NCBI RefSeq assembly: GCF_963678975.1
Contig: NC_089275.1
Coordinates: forward strand, 37,548,819-37,612,818
From: Dysidea avara
Lineage: Eukaryota; Porifera; Demospongiae; Dictyoceratida; Dysideidae
DNA: 64,000 nucleotides
Direction: 5' to 3'
In this document: piece after piece, positions 47,735-59,608 of the stretch
Layout: every line of letters starts with the position of its first letter
Position numbering within the stretch: position 1 is the stretch's first letter
Notes under the pieces: generated by a model
What the model was told of the DNA's origin: nothing
Databases searched by the model: none
The model's input: only the letters and a program-made list of their open reading frames with translations
Translations under genes and position numbers: made by a program

Positions 47735-48020
47735 CAGCCCGTTTACACTACAGTTCGATTCATGTGGGATTGATCCAGCTTGGTCCGGGATCGGTTGTTG
47801 AGCTGCGCAACCGCTACTTTAGTAATCTCTTGTACCCATATTCCGTTTATAACAGGTGAGTGTGAAGCCGGTAAGTGGATTGAACCAGACCCAAATCCCT
47901 AGCAGGTCCATCTCAGATTGGTTCGGTACGGTTCGGTTCAATTCGTTACGCGTTTACATTAAGCTAGAAATCGCTCTGATTTGAAACAGTTCAAAACAGA
48001 GGGCTAGTGTAAACAGGCTG
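47735..48020. mobile_element. MITE with 3-bp target duplication, nested in copy 3
   Basis: Ends CAGCCCGTTTACACTA and TAGTGTAAACAGGCTG are inverted. TAG lies on both flanks (47732-47734 and 48021-48023). The interior has repeated GGTTCGGTWCGGTTCGG words. A PIF/Harbinger-type origin is possible. Confidence 0.75.
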
Positions 48021-48179
48021 TAGGTGTAACAAGTGCGGGATCGAGATTCTCTAATAGAGCAGTCACCCTAATAAAGCAGTCAGCTAAGAATCAAATAATT
48101 ACTTCTTAAAGCATTTGTCTATGTATTGTAGAGAATTTAACACTGTTATAAGCCACTGTGTATGGAGATTAACTAAGAA

Positions 48180-49890
48180 AAGGTCAGAGATCAGCTAGAA
48201 ACAAGTCAACAATTCACCTTGCAAAGTGTTAAACTACATTTCAAATCACCCAGTAGAGTATTCAGCTAGAAACAAGCCACCCTAAAGAGAGTTCAACTAT
48301 ATTTCAAGTCACCCTGTTGAGAGTTCAGCTGGCTACAAGTTACCTTGTAGAGAGATCAGCTAGAAACAAATCACCCTGTAGAAAGATCAGCTACATAATC
48401 ATCCTGTAGAGAGACCAGCTGGAAACAAATCACCCTGTAGATAAATCAGCTAGAAACAAGTCACCCTGTAGCGAGATTAGCTACATTTCAATTACCTTGT
48501 AGAAAGATCAGCTTGAAACAAATCACCCTGTAGAAGGATCAGTTAGAAACAATTCACCCTGTAGAGAGATCAGCAAGAAACAAATCACCCTGTAGAAAGA
48601 TCAGCTTGAAACAAATGACTCTGTTGAAAGATTAGCTAGAAACAAGTCATCCTGTACAGAGATCAGATAGACTGAAGTCACTGTGTAGCACTACCAGAGA
48701 ACAGTGCCATGAAACACCTATGGATTATCCATGAATAGTAAAATAATTCCCATAAAGTGCCATGAAAGTCATTTCATGGACATGAATTCATGAAAAGTGG
48801 AGATTTCATGGAAATTTCATAGCACTGACAAATTATTTCATGTTTGCAGTGGCCATTAATATTGTCAAATTTTCATAGGTAGTACATCCACGAATTGTCA
48901 AATTTTTATTGACAGTGTCCATGAACTGTCAAATTTCCATCGGTAGCATCCATGAACTGTAAAATTTTCATAGGCAGTGTCCATGAAAACTACATGAAAT
49001 TTCATGGTTTACCATTGCATTTTCATCAGCTGTTCTCTGTGAGTTCAGCTAGAAATAAGTTAGATCAAATCACGCAGTAGAAAGATCAGCTAGAAAAAAC
49101 CACTCTATATATAGAGAGATCAACTGGAAACAAGAATCCTGTAGAGAGTTCAGCGTGATCAAGGCACCCTGTAAGAGCCCACCTACTTTTCAAGTCACCC
49201 CATGGAGAGTCCAGCTATAGAAAACTCTCTCAGTAGAAAGGTCAGATAAAAATACATCATCACCTTGTACAGTATTCAGTCAGAAACAAATCCCCCTGTA
49301 GAGAGATCAGTTAGGCAAGTTACCCTGTTACCTGCAAAGAATTAAACTATTTTTCAAGTCACCTTGTAGAGAGCTCAGTAACAACAAGCAGCCCTGTAGA
49401 GAGATCAGCTAGAAACAAATTGCCCTGTAGAGAGATCAGCTTGATCAAGTCACCCAGAAGGGAGTTCAGCTACATTTCAAGTCACCCTGTAGAGAGTGTA
49501 GCTAGAAACACGTTACCCTGTAGAGAGATCAGCTAGAAACAAGTCACCCTGTAGAAAGATCAGCTAGACACAATAATTCACCCTAGAAGAGACTGGCTAG
49601 AAACAAATCACCCTGTAGAAAGATCGGCTATCACCCTGTAGAGAGCTTAGCTGAAACAAGTCACCCTGTAGAAATGTCAGCTAGATAAGAAACAAATCAC
49701 CCCATAGAGAGATTAGAAACAAGAGAGAATTCATCTACATTTCATATAGTGTTTCAGCTAGAAATAAGCCACCCCGTGGTGAGTTCAACTACAAACCATT
49801 CACCATGTAGTCAAAGAGTACAGTTACTTCCCTGTAGAACTTTCAGCTACATACACGTTTCCCTGTAGAGTAATCAGCTGCGAACTGTAT
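48180..49890 (-). repeat. 31-bp satellite array 3 (diverged)
   Basis: On this strand the unit reads AGCTAGAAACAAATCACCCT plus GTAGAGAGATC, the complement of the arrays at 733 and 7523. Units are more diverged and partly deleted. The array is interrupted at 48690-49035. Confidence 0.9.
48690..49035. mobile_element. Insert in satellite array 3
   Basis: Ends AGAGAACAGTGCCATGAAA and TTTTCATCAGCTGTTCTCT are roughly inverted. The interior repeats CCATGAACTGTCAAATTT several times. Satellite resumes on both sides. Confidence 0.6.
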
Positions 49891-50070
49891 GACTTATCTT
49901 TATGATTAATCAACACCATTGCCTAAATGTACATGTAGCTAAACAAATCATTTAAAATCTTCTTCATAATAATTTTCTTTCTATGGTGAAGAAAAAGACT
50001 AGGTTAAAATGAATAACTAAAGCTGGCCATAGGCTGGCTTTAGATATATGAATATACAAAAAGAAGTGAT

Positions 50071-50406
50071 ATCTAATCAAAAACAGCCAAGCTGTAAAAA
50101 AGGGTGTGGCCTCCAAAAAAAGCCAGGGTAAAAAAAAGATGTGAAATAAAAGGTGATGGTAGGTTAATGGCAAAATTTTTAATAACGACAATTCAGGTGA
50201 GTATTCAGGTGAATTTGTGTTGCCTCTTCCAAATTTCACTAGGATTCAGCACCAAATTTGCCTGAATTGTTGTTATTAAAATTTTGGCCATTAACCTACC
50301 ATCACAGCCATTTCTTGGCTGCCACCTTTGATTTCACATCTTTTCTTTACCCTGGCTTTTTTGGAGGCCGCACCCTTTTTTACAGCTTGGCTGTTTTTGA
50401 TTAGAT
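50071..50406. repeat. Foldback, 5' end of copy 3
   Basis: Arms of about 140 bp (ATCTAATCAAAAACAGCCAA and complement) around a longer, different loop than in copies 1 and 2. Confidence 0.85.
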
Positions 50407-50897
50407 ACTAAATACAGCAGTCAGAAAGGATGCTCTAAAAAAGCAGTCAACTCTCGTGATTTTGAAAGCATAATTTTGAACATAACGGGCTGGATTTTTG
50501 AGCACTACTCAAAAGCATATTAGGCTATTTTCAAAGTATATAATTGGCTCAAGCCTAGCACCAGACTATCATAGTTGGCAGTACAACCACACAGAACAAA
50601 TGTAAACAGGGTAGGACAGTATACGTAGCTACAGTGTATTCCAGAAGGCTTTATAAAGGCCTGAGATGTTTATATTAACTGCACTGACTCTTATTGTTGT
50701 AGGGAAGTAGCTGGCTAACTGTTCATGTAGCTAGGCAGCCATGCCATGTGAAGTGGTACGTACATAGGTAGGATTGATAATGATGCGGTGACTGTAGTAG
50801 TTTTAGAAATTTTTTTGGAGGATCATTAGGTAATTAATTGTACTTGCATTTAATATTGCCATTTGCATCACGCTTTGCTTTTATGACGTCACGAGAT

Positions 50898-52308
50898 ATT
50901 TAAAGTAGAGATTTCCAACCAAATTAAAAATTTTACATTCCTTAAATTCTTTGGTATGGCAAATATTGTGCTATCTATTAGAATCATTTTAGTGCAAACT
51001 GCACCTCAATCGGTGGCTCCTGCCAAAAGATACACGCAAAAGAAGTCAGCAGAGCGATGATTTTTGTGTACAACATTTTTAGGACTTTTCTGTACATTAG
51101 CATGGCACCAAGCACAATATCCAAAGTGCCATAATTTGAATATGAATCTCCTAATGACATGAAATTTTCACCACATAAACCACTTAATGTAGTAAAATGC
51201 ATGAGCTAGGTAAGACCTCTCAAGAGTGACCACTCTTTGTAGAATGACCACCTGTAATATTTAATGTTTGAGTCAGTAATTTGCTAAGAATAGCATGAGT
51301 TCTGTAAATCAAATTACATATAGGTGTACCCCACACGTATTTACAGATGATTAACTAGTGACATTGTATTACAGAGTGACCTTTGACATTACAGGGCACA
51401 ATTAACAATTACTTTGCAAAATATAACAATTGGAATCTGACATATATGACCACCACTCTTCAATATTATTGTAAGGCAACAATTTTTTTATACTACTTCA
51501 CTTTATTTGCCACACCAAAAGTACAGAAGATAGTAATTATTATATAATATGATGACATCATTGTACAACAAAGAGAAACAATAAACTGTCTCTGACTAGA
51601 ATTACAGTCATGCAGCTGAAACAAAATGGACAATAACAGTAGAGTGCATATCAGAACATCACAACAGGTAGTTGTGAAGCCTTACAAGGTTGGTATCAAT
51701 TGCCAAACACTGCTTTTTCAAAAGTTATGCATCACCTTGCATGCTATAAAGCAATTCAGCGCAACACAACAAACTGCTCACTTTCAAACAATACTTGGAT
51801 TGATGTGGATGGATGTCTTGAACGCCAGGATGATTGTAACGCAGAATTCTGAAGTCTCCTAGTTGGTGCTGCACCCTTTCACAAGACAAATTTTCGTCGT
51901 TGACCACCACAAAACATTTTTTCATCAGAAAACCGATGCCAAAATCAGAATCAGCGTACCTACTTTGCCTAGGATCACTTCTTTCAGCCTTACAGGTCAC
52001 AGAAATTCGCGGAAAACTCGATAACATTTGACTACAAGTGGTGCCGTAAAATCCCGTGTTTTCCCATATATTACGTCGTACAGAATTTTTGTATGGGCTC
52101 CCATTGGGGAATTTTATTTCTCAAACTCTGATTTCGCGTATTTCAATAAATACTGGATGAAATTCAATTCGGTAAAGTGCATTGCGAAGTACGAAGCATT
52201 GGCTACTACATACTAGAACAGCAGCTCGTGAAACACTTGCTGAAGGGGTGCAATTTGATTAGCAAACATATATGTGAAAAATCGGTAAGTTGGAAATCTC
52301 TATTTAAA
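50898..52308. mobile_element. Probable 1.4-kb element with terminal inverted repeats
   Basis: ATTTAAAGTAGAGATTTCCA at the left and GGAAATCTCTATTTAAA at the right are inverted with one indel. A 100-residue minus-strand frame (52027-51725) and an overlapping plus-strand frame lie inside. Neither has a domain I recognise. The target duplication is unclear. Confidence 0.5.
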
Positions 52309-52636
52309 GAACTCCAGGTGGGACTCCAGGACTGACTCACGAGCGAAACATCATCACAAGTAAGTATACCTATGGTACAACATCTGACGATCACAGTGTT
52401 TTATTCGCTGAGATTGGCTAGTCTTACACTGACGTTTAAATGGTTTCACCCTCAGACCCGCCCATACTTTTTTTAATCGCCAAGCACTGTACTCAGTTTT
52501 CTCCTATATGGAAGAACGGCTATGCCGAATATAGGAGTTTAAAACCAAATTCAATTCAAATTCAATTCAAAAGGACTCGAGACTTACTAATATTTTTTTA
52601 TTGTGTGTTTTTCACTGTGATATATCTCCCTTGCAG

Positions 52637-55600
52637 AATTATATTTCCAAGATCATCATCAGATTGACAGCACAGTCATCCCAAGATGTGCAGAACTACT
52701 CAAGTGTTTTGTGGCAGCCTGATAGTGTTCCTACTATCCAGCTATACTACAGCCATGATACCATCATGGTTATCAGCTGTATCATTTAAATGTCATGGTG
52801 AAGATGATAACTGTGTAGGAGCTCTTATTGATAAACAATGGATAGTCACTACTGCTTCATGTTTCAAAAACTGTTATGGTGATTCACCAGGACGCTTTAA
52901 AGCTTTTCTAAATATCCCTGATAGAGGTAATAGGAGGCGGACTTCTTTGAAGAGTGGCTCTAAAGTCCCTGTTGAGGATGTTTGGATGCATCCACAGTAT
53001 GACTCTGTTACATTTTCCGACAACATTGCATTAGTCAAACTCAAATGCCATGACCTCACTCTTAATATCAATGCTGAATTTATAAAAACCAATTGCTCTA
53101 TGTCATTGGACTGTTCTACTCATAGTCACTCTGGTTATTTGTATTCCTCAAAGAATCGTTTAAGATCTAGAGAACTTAGTTGGGAAATGGATTCAGAGGG
53201 CAATGTAACTCTATCACGCTGTTCTATTAGACTGGGTATGGATACCATCTATTACTGTGCCAATAAACCAGTTGCGGTCTCATCTAGTAAAATGAGTGAA
53301 TGTGTTAAGAGGCGAAGGATAGTTCCCACAACTCCAATCTGTTATCATAATGAATGGATAATATCTGTCATGCAGGGTACGTTTTGACTACTTTGATAGT
53401 TTATACATTAAAACTTTACAATTGCAGATAACAAAGCTGTTTGTACACCATCCACTGATGCTCCACTCTCAACTGATAAGCCTTCATCAACTGATGAATC
53501 AACTGATGAACCAGCACCTGTAACTAATGGTTCAATGCCGACTAATGCTCCAACCATTACAACATCTTCTCCATCAGCTGTTACCATTGAACCTCTTAGA
53601 GTTGTGATAGTAGAACCCTCAGCACAACCTGTTCTGGTTGTAACAACTCAACCTGTTCCAAAGCCACAGACTGCTGCACCGGATACTGGTAAGTTCATTT
53701 TTCTGTGAGAAGAGCCAACTGCATATATAGTCATTAAGTCTAAGTCCTTGAAACTAGGTTAGGTAATCCTAAGGCTGCAACACATGTTGTTGTAGACCTT
53801 CAGTGCTGGTCACTGTAAAGTGTTAATAATAATAATAATAATGAAACATAACCTTATTACAGCTTAATCATGCATAAAGGTTGGTAGGGTCCTCTGTGGG
53901 TTATCATCAATCACTAGGTGATCTTACGAACCCTATAATGATCTTAACATGATTGGTGGTTAGATTTTGACTACTATTATATAGTGACATTGTACTTATT
54001 AATGATGCCATGCATTGTATTATTCCTGGATTTGTGTTTTTGATTGGATTTTAATTTCTGCGGACATATAGTGCAGGCAAGTGGGCCATCACCATTATGT
54101 ATTATGTTCATTGGTTCATTGGCATGCAAACGTTTTGCTGTTCTACAAAATAATTTAATGGGGTTTGTGTATAAGAATTGCAGCCTTTTCAATAGCAATT
54201 ATAGCCCAGAAGCTACTGAAGTAACATGTTCAATTGAAAGATACGTAAACAGCTTCTGAGCCCCTTACGTTAGTCCAAAAGAGTACACTGTTACCCCTAT
54301 ATGGACTGCACCATGGTCCTATCGATATGCACAATGACTTGCCGTAGCTACAAAGCAGTGCGGTAAAGTAATCAACTTGAGCACTGATGAAGAACATGAC
54401 AATGGTCTAAGATTGACACTATGTAAATCATGTACATACATGATTATATTCTCTGCTATGCTACATAATTATACAGGATGTATGCTGATGATTGATAATG
54501 GAGAAGCTACTGTTATTCATTACATTAATGATGGAGCTACCCTTGTAATAGAGTACACATGTAATAGAGGATATCACTTTTCTCTTAATAATAACAAATT
54601 AAACAGAATTTGCATCAATGGAAACATGCCATCCAAGCCACCACCTTGTAAACGTTAGTCAAACTCTACTGTTTTATTATACAAGGCATAATGTGTTTTA
54701 ATTCTTTAGCAATTACATGTCGTCCATTTGAACCTATTGCCAATGGAAGGATTGAAGTAACTGGACTGACGTATGCTTCAGTGGCACATTTCATCTGTGA
54801 TCCTGGATATTATATCACTGGCTCAGCCATACGTAGCTGTGATGTAAATGAAGAATGGAATGGAATAGAGGGAATTTGCATACGTAAGCACATACTGTAT
54901 ATAGTATTACTGTATGCACATATGCATCAATATAATAATATGAGCTCCATTGAAAGAAATTATTAACAGTTTCACTATAGGTATGATTTTCTGGGATATG
55001 CACCACTTGGGTTATATGTGTGCCCTTCGGCACAATGCAGGACATATGACTGATACCTTTGTTCTGATTTGTGTCCCATTCTTTGTTTACTTCTAGTGTC
55101 GATTAGTGAGGAGCACATGCCCACCTTGATTGATGTGTGTATGTAGTAATGAACCAGTGTGGGGATTAAATTTGCACAGTATAATTAGGTGGTCTCTCCT
55201 GGTTTAGCACTAAATTATTATTGAAATGAAATTCAGTAAAATTCCAAACTTACCTTATACAATTGTATATACATTTTTTTCTCACTCCAGGCAAATGCAC
55301 AATTCCACAGTCCATAGTGTGTAATGATGGAATACAGGTTCACACCACCAAATCAGAATTTGCTGATATTGGAGATGTGGTCCAGTATAGAGTACCCAGT
55401 GGATATGGATTAATTGGGGACCCTCCTATCTGTCAACCTGACTCAACATGGAGTGCACCTCCCAAATGCTTAAGTAAGTGGAAGGAATTTTAAGTTCAAT
55501 TAGGGACCAAACAAATTAGTGAAACAAGGAAAGTTGCCTACATCTGAAGATCTACTAGTGGACATTTAGTCCCTACTTCAGTCTATGCCAATAACTGAAT

Positions 55601-57036
55601 TAGGGATTAAATGATTGGCAAGTGTCGGCAACCTCCCTTGTTCCAGTACTCTTAATTTTTTTGATCTCTGAACAACATTGAAATCCCCCTCTTGTACTTG
55701 TTTGTTTACTTTGTTTGTAACATTACAATGAACCTGTATAACCACATTAGAAAATGAATGGCGCTGGGCTTACTGCTTTCGTCTGAACATGTGCCCCAAC
55801 TCTCAATTACTGAAATAGTGTGTAGTGACCATTACACTTCATTTTAGCTACGGTAGGTTCATCCAGTTACACAGTGTTTACTAATGAAGAACAGTACTAT
55901 GCAGACCTCTGCAATCAATCCAGTCACAACAGAAGCTCCCGTTAGAAACATAGGGAAACAGTCATGTGGTGCTACCAAAAATTGACACCTTGCACTGTGC
56001 AAAGATAAGTACACAACGGAGTAAGCTCATGAAACATGCATTCATGTACTGCAGTATGCTATAAAGCACCTGTTGTCTGATTTGAGCTGTCAGTGAAGTG
56101 ACTGTACATGTGAATAGGGAAAAAATCTAACTTGTAGCCTTAGCCGTTGTCATCAGTAAAACATCCAACTGAAAATTATAAAAAATTCTTTTAACAAACT
56201 TTAGAAGCACACTGAAAGTACTTTGAGCCTGTTTATACCTAACCAATACTGCCAAGGTGCGAATAAGGTATTGTGAGGCTGATTTCTGGTCAATATCGTT
56301 TTTGTGAGAAAGTGCAACCCTCCATGATCCCTAATGTACAGTACTACCATACTGTACGATAATTGAATTTTATGTAATCTTTTCTTAAAGGAATTTAAAG
56401 TGTCCATACATAGATTTATTTTCTAGGGTACCTGTCATTTATTAATAATAATAATTATATACTACAAGTTAAGGGAATAGTCAAGGTCTCCATATTATTG
56501 TACAGACACCCATTTGCCTTACACCAGGAACACCACATAAGCATTAAAAAGTGCAAATAGCTGTTACACACTCCTTCTTACACTATGATAATTATTTGTA
56601 AAACATTAGCTGGGTATATGGAGCATTTTTGTCCATGCAGAACTGTGTGACGAAAGACAAAACATACCTAATGCAGTAGTCACCATAGATCGTGACATCA
56701 AGAGTTATACTCGCAAGATCACTTGTAATCAAGGATATCAACTTGATGGTAGTGATGTTCAAAAGTGCCACTTTGGAACATGGACCCCAATCTTCAGATC
56801 CTGTAAACGTAAGGAATTTGTATTGCCTTAACAGGAGTAGTTGTCATTTATAAATCTATTTAGGAGGTTGTAGTGATATTACTTTGGCCAATGGCAGTAC
56901 CACAATGATGCTTGACAATCAGTTTGCTGTAATGGAGTGTGATAAAGGTTTCCACTTGGATCCTCCATTAGTGTTGATATCATGTACAGAAGGCGTGTGG
57001 CAACCATCCATTCCTACTTGTGTACCTGACCAATAA
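52637..57036 (+). CDS. Paralog C: secreted pseudoprotease-mucin-CCP5 protein
   Basis: Exons: 52637-53376 (ATG at 52686), 53428-53688, 54477-54653, 54710-54883, 55291-55473, 56641-56808, 56864-57036. All junctions are GT-AG and phase 1, giving 608 aa. Layout: signal peptide 1-23; trypsin-fold domain to about 230 with TTAS58C in place of TAAHC, DN113IALVKL in place of NDIALIKL, and no GDSGG; stalk 231-317; CCP1 318-376, CCP2 377-434, CCP3 435-495, CCP4 496-551, CCP5 552-608. CCP2, CCP4 and CCP5 have the four Cys and a Trp. CCP1 lacks the Trp, and CCP3 lacks the usual second Cys but has an extra one early. The stalk is the shortest of the three and lacks the octapeptide array. No membrane anchor. 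Function inferred as non-enzymatic recognition or adhesion. Confidence 0.88.
53793..53842 (+). mobile_element. LINE 3' tail fragment with (AAT)n, in intron 2 of gene C
   Basis: AGACCTTCAGTGCTGGTCAC then TGTAAAGTGTTAATAATAATAA; same 3' end as at 39729. The intron is expanded relative to paralogs A and B, probably in part by inserted repeats. Confidence 0.5.
55503..55668. mobile_element. Foldback MITE in intron 5 of gene C
   Basis: TTAGTGAAACAAGGAAAGTTGCC-type left arm (55516 on) and the inverted GGCAACCTCCCTTGTTCCAG at the right. Not present in paralogs A or B. Confidence 0.65.
55780..56345 (+). repeat. Intron-5 repeat shared with paralog A
   Basis: See 16640-17510. Same order of blocks at moderate identity. 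Confidence 0.55.
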
Positions 57037-57955
57037 GGTATTGTAAGGCATATGCTGCATCGTCCTCTGCTCTAATTTCCCTTTTACTAACGGTTGTGGG
57101 TTTTATATTTACATTACAACCGTGAGATTCTAAAAAGTTATGAGTTATCAAACTAGTGTATCTGGAAAGTCTGCAAGACTAGTTTTGTGAGACTGGGTTG
57201 GCTAGAAATACGTATAGCTGGAACAATAAGTTGGTTCATTGATTCATCCTTTATGTATTCATCCTCTGAATTGTATTCCATTTCACAATGACTACCACCA
57301 GTGTATACATAATGTGTGTGTGTGTGTGTATTGTAGAGACTGTGATAATGTATTTAACATTTTATGTTTATATTTGCAGACCTGTAAATCCAGTTATGGA
57401 GCAGTTTTTTTTCTATACTATAACTCGTTCACTTCTTAGTAGTGTTACATGTATGTTGTGTGTATAAATACGTAAGTAAACTGTTATCAACCAGTACTCA
57501 ATGACAATGTCATGCTTTGATTTTGTGATATTTTTATGTGAGTTTTGTTATACTTCTTAATCAGATTTTCAATTACTTTTTGTTAAGGTCATTCAGGTGT
57601 GTCAGTTGCATTTGTGAGGTGTTAAAATACCATTGGTTATAACTTGGAGCTTAAAAGAAAAATTAGTTCTAGTTGATTGGCATTGGGTGAAATGCAGTAT
57701 TGATCAAAACTACAGAACTGGTGCTCACATACACCAGTATTGGTCCAGTAATCATAACCACTGATTATTCACACAGAGAAAAATAGCATCATCTGACCAG
57801 CTGCTCTGTAACATGACGTACAATGTAGTTAATAAATACATGGCATTTTAAAGCAATCTCTAATAGTGTACACAGTGCATGAACGTAGATAACTTTCTAA
57901 CGGGTTAACAAATCTGTGGAATTGATTTATACACATAAAGTGTATTTTTTGACAG
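57037..57955. other. 3' flank of gene C
   Basis: AT-rich, with a short GT run near 57315. No gene seen. Confidence 0.4.
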
Positions 57956-58240
57956 AAATGAAGCAGTGATAAATGTTACTTTCTTTTTTAAAATGCAACT
58001 GCTGTAAAAAGAACAAAAAAACTGATTTAAAGTCTTTAATATGATACAACTTCAGAAGAATGAAAAACAGAATCCCTAAAAGTGTAGGCCAGTCTCATAC
58101 AAGATTACAATCTCTATAGATACGGCACACTTTGACGCCACAATAATTTGTGTGTAATAAGCAAAATTATATCACGACGGAGAAACCTTGATGATGTAAA
58201 AAACAAATTACTCAAGTTTCAAGGATTTGTCTTCGTTTAC
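57956..58240 (+). repeat. 3' flank shared with paralog A (20390-20640)
   Basis: Collinear, moderately diverged homology, marking the distal part of the ancestral duplicated block. Confidence 0.6.
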
Positions 58241-58800
58241 TTTACACACATCTCTGGCGACAGAATCCTTAATATTTTGTTGCGTACTAGCAGCTGTCAA
58301 AGAAATCATACACAACAGCAGTGTTGTAACTGATCATTAGCACTATAATATGCGTGAATGTACATATATACGTTTGTACATTCGTACATGCACACATACA
58401 TTATAATATACATACATTACCTAATATACATTGTGGTATAATAGTATGTGAGAATCTTATAGTTCTATGTTTTCCTCATAACTATGTTTCTGGAGACTCA
58501 GTTTGTTTCCATGCAGTATTCTTAAATCAAGTGTAAAAATAGACTCTGCTCAGTTATATATTCACTATTGAGCATTTCACCCCATCAGTCAGTTTTAATA
58601 TAATACCCTTTATATAGTCCAATATATGAATTGTGTGTGCTTTTGTTGTTGTAATCCAGTTTATTTGTAAGTCCAGTGGTATACAGCTTCAATTTTTTCC
58701 TTCGTTTATCATACACCAAATTGCTGAACAGAATGCAGAAGTCCAGTTACCATTCAGTTATTAGTATAATTGTATATCAATTGTTCAATTTGCCAGAGTT
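58241..58800. other. Intergenic
   Basis: AT-rich. No supported gene. Confidence 0.4.
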
Positions 58801-58819
58801 AAATATAGAATGTATGGGT

Positions 58820-58960
58820 TAGTGCATGTGAGGAACTAAGAATTAAATTTCATTCCTTGGATACAGAAGGAACAATGTTGCTAAGTGTTGTTATGAATCA
58901 TCATCTCTGGGTGATAGTATTGTATCTATTGATGACACATGCCAGTATTTCAATATGTAT
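58820..58960 (+). repeat. Third partial copy of the duplicated segment
   Basis: Matches 60840-60985 and 105-163/5872-5955 at lower identity, including an intact CAATGTTGCTAAGTGTTG. It is therefore a second empty site for the insertion at 164. Confidence 0.7.
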
Positions 58961-59608
58961 GTATCACAAATTCAAAGCATCTATCTACTTGATAGTAGTA
59001 ATCAGAAACTTATATGACACATAAAACCACAAATTGTACTTTAATTTTGGTGCGTTATAAAGCAAAAATGTGCATGACAAGTTATGATTATGTAACAGTT
59101 CAATATTACATAATAGTATATAGCTACAACTATTACCTCACAAAAGATTACAATTGTGTATCATCCTATAGTACTGTATTATGTATGCTACTTGTCAGTT
59201 GGACAATTTTTTGTTTATGCCATGGATGTATACACATTATAAAGTACTACAAGTCAGATAAAATTCAATACATCTTTCCACCGTTGTTAGTATAATAACC
59301 GACAGTGTAAGCGCTTATGTCCCTTGACACGTGCACACATGTGAAATATGATATATGTATTACATGTTTGTACATATTTGTACTTATACAGTTTCATAAT
59401 AACAGTCGTGTGTGTATTGATGCCATACATGTGTCAGAGAATATAATTTGGTGCATGAGAACTCATGAGCAAAAGAACAGTGATGAAGTACACTGTTTAG
59501 TATTCCATGCAGAAATGTTGTGTAGGCTTTAGAAAAAGAGCAATAGCTAGATACAGTGCAAAAACTGCAAGGTTTAATTTTCCTCATGAGTAAATATTTT
59601 GTTCAATA
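58961..59608. other. Intergenic
   Basis: AT-rich. Contains a copy of the GCATGAGAAC(T/C)CATGAG repeat near 59453. No gene supported. Confidence 0.4.

Larger units (their letters stand above)
46952..50406 (-). mobile_element. Satellite-carrying element, copy 3 (older, inverted)
   Basis: Read on the minus strand it has the same order as copies 1 and 2. The foldback is at 50406-50071, the diverged 31-bp satellite at about 49890-48180, the tail with CTCTAATAGAGCAGTCA near 48060, and the 3' end with CACGACACACTATTGTGCGT just before 46952. The 3' stem is eroded and is present once, not doubled. It has since received at least two inserts (47735-48020 and about 48690-49035). It shows that the unit has been active for a long time. 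Confidence 0.65.
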
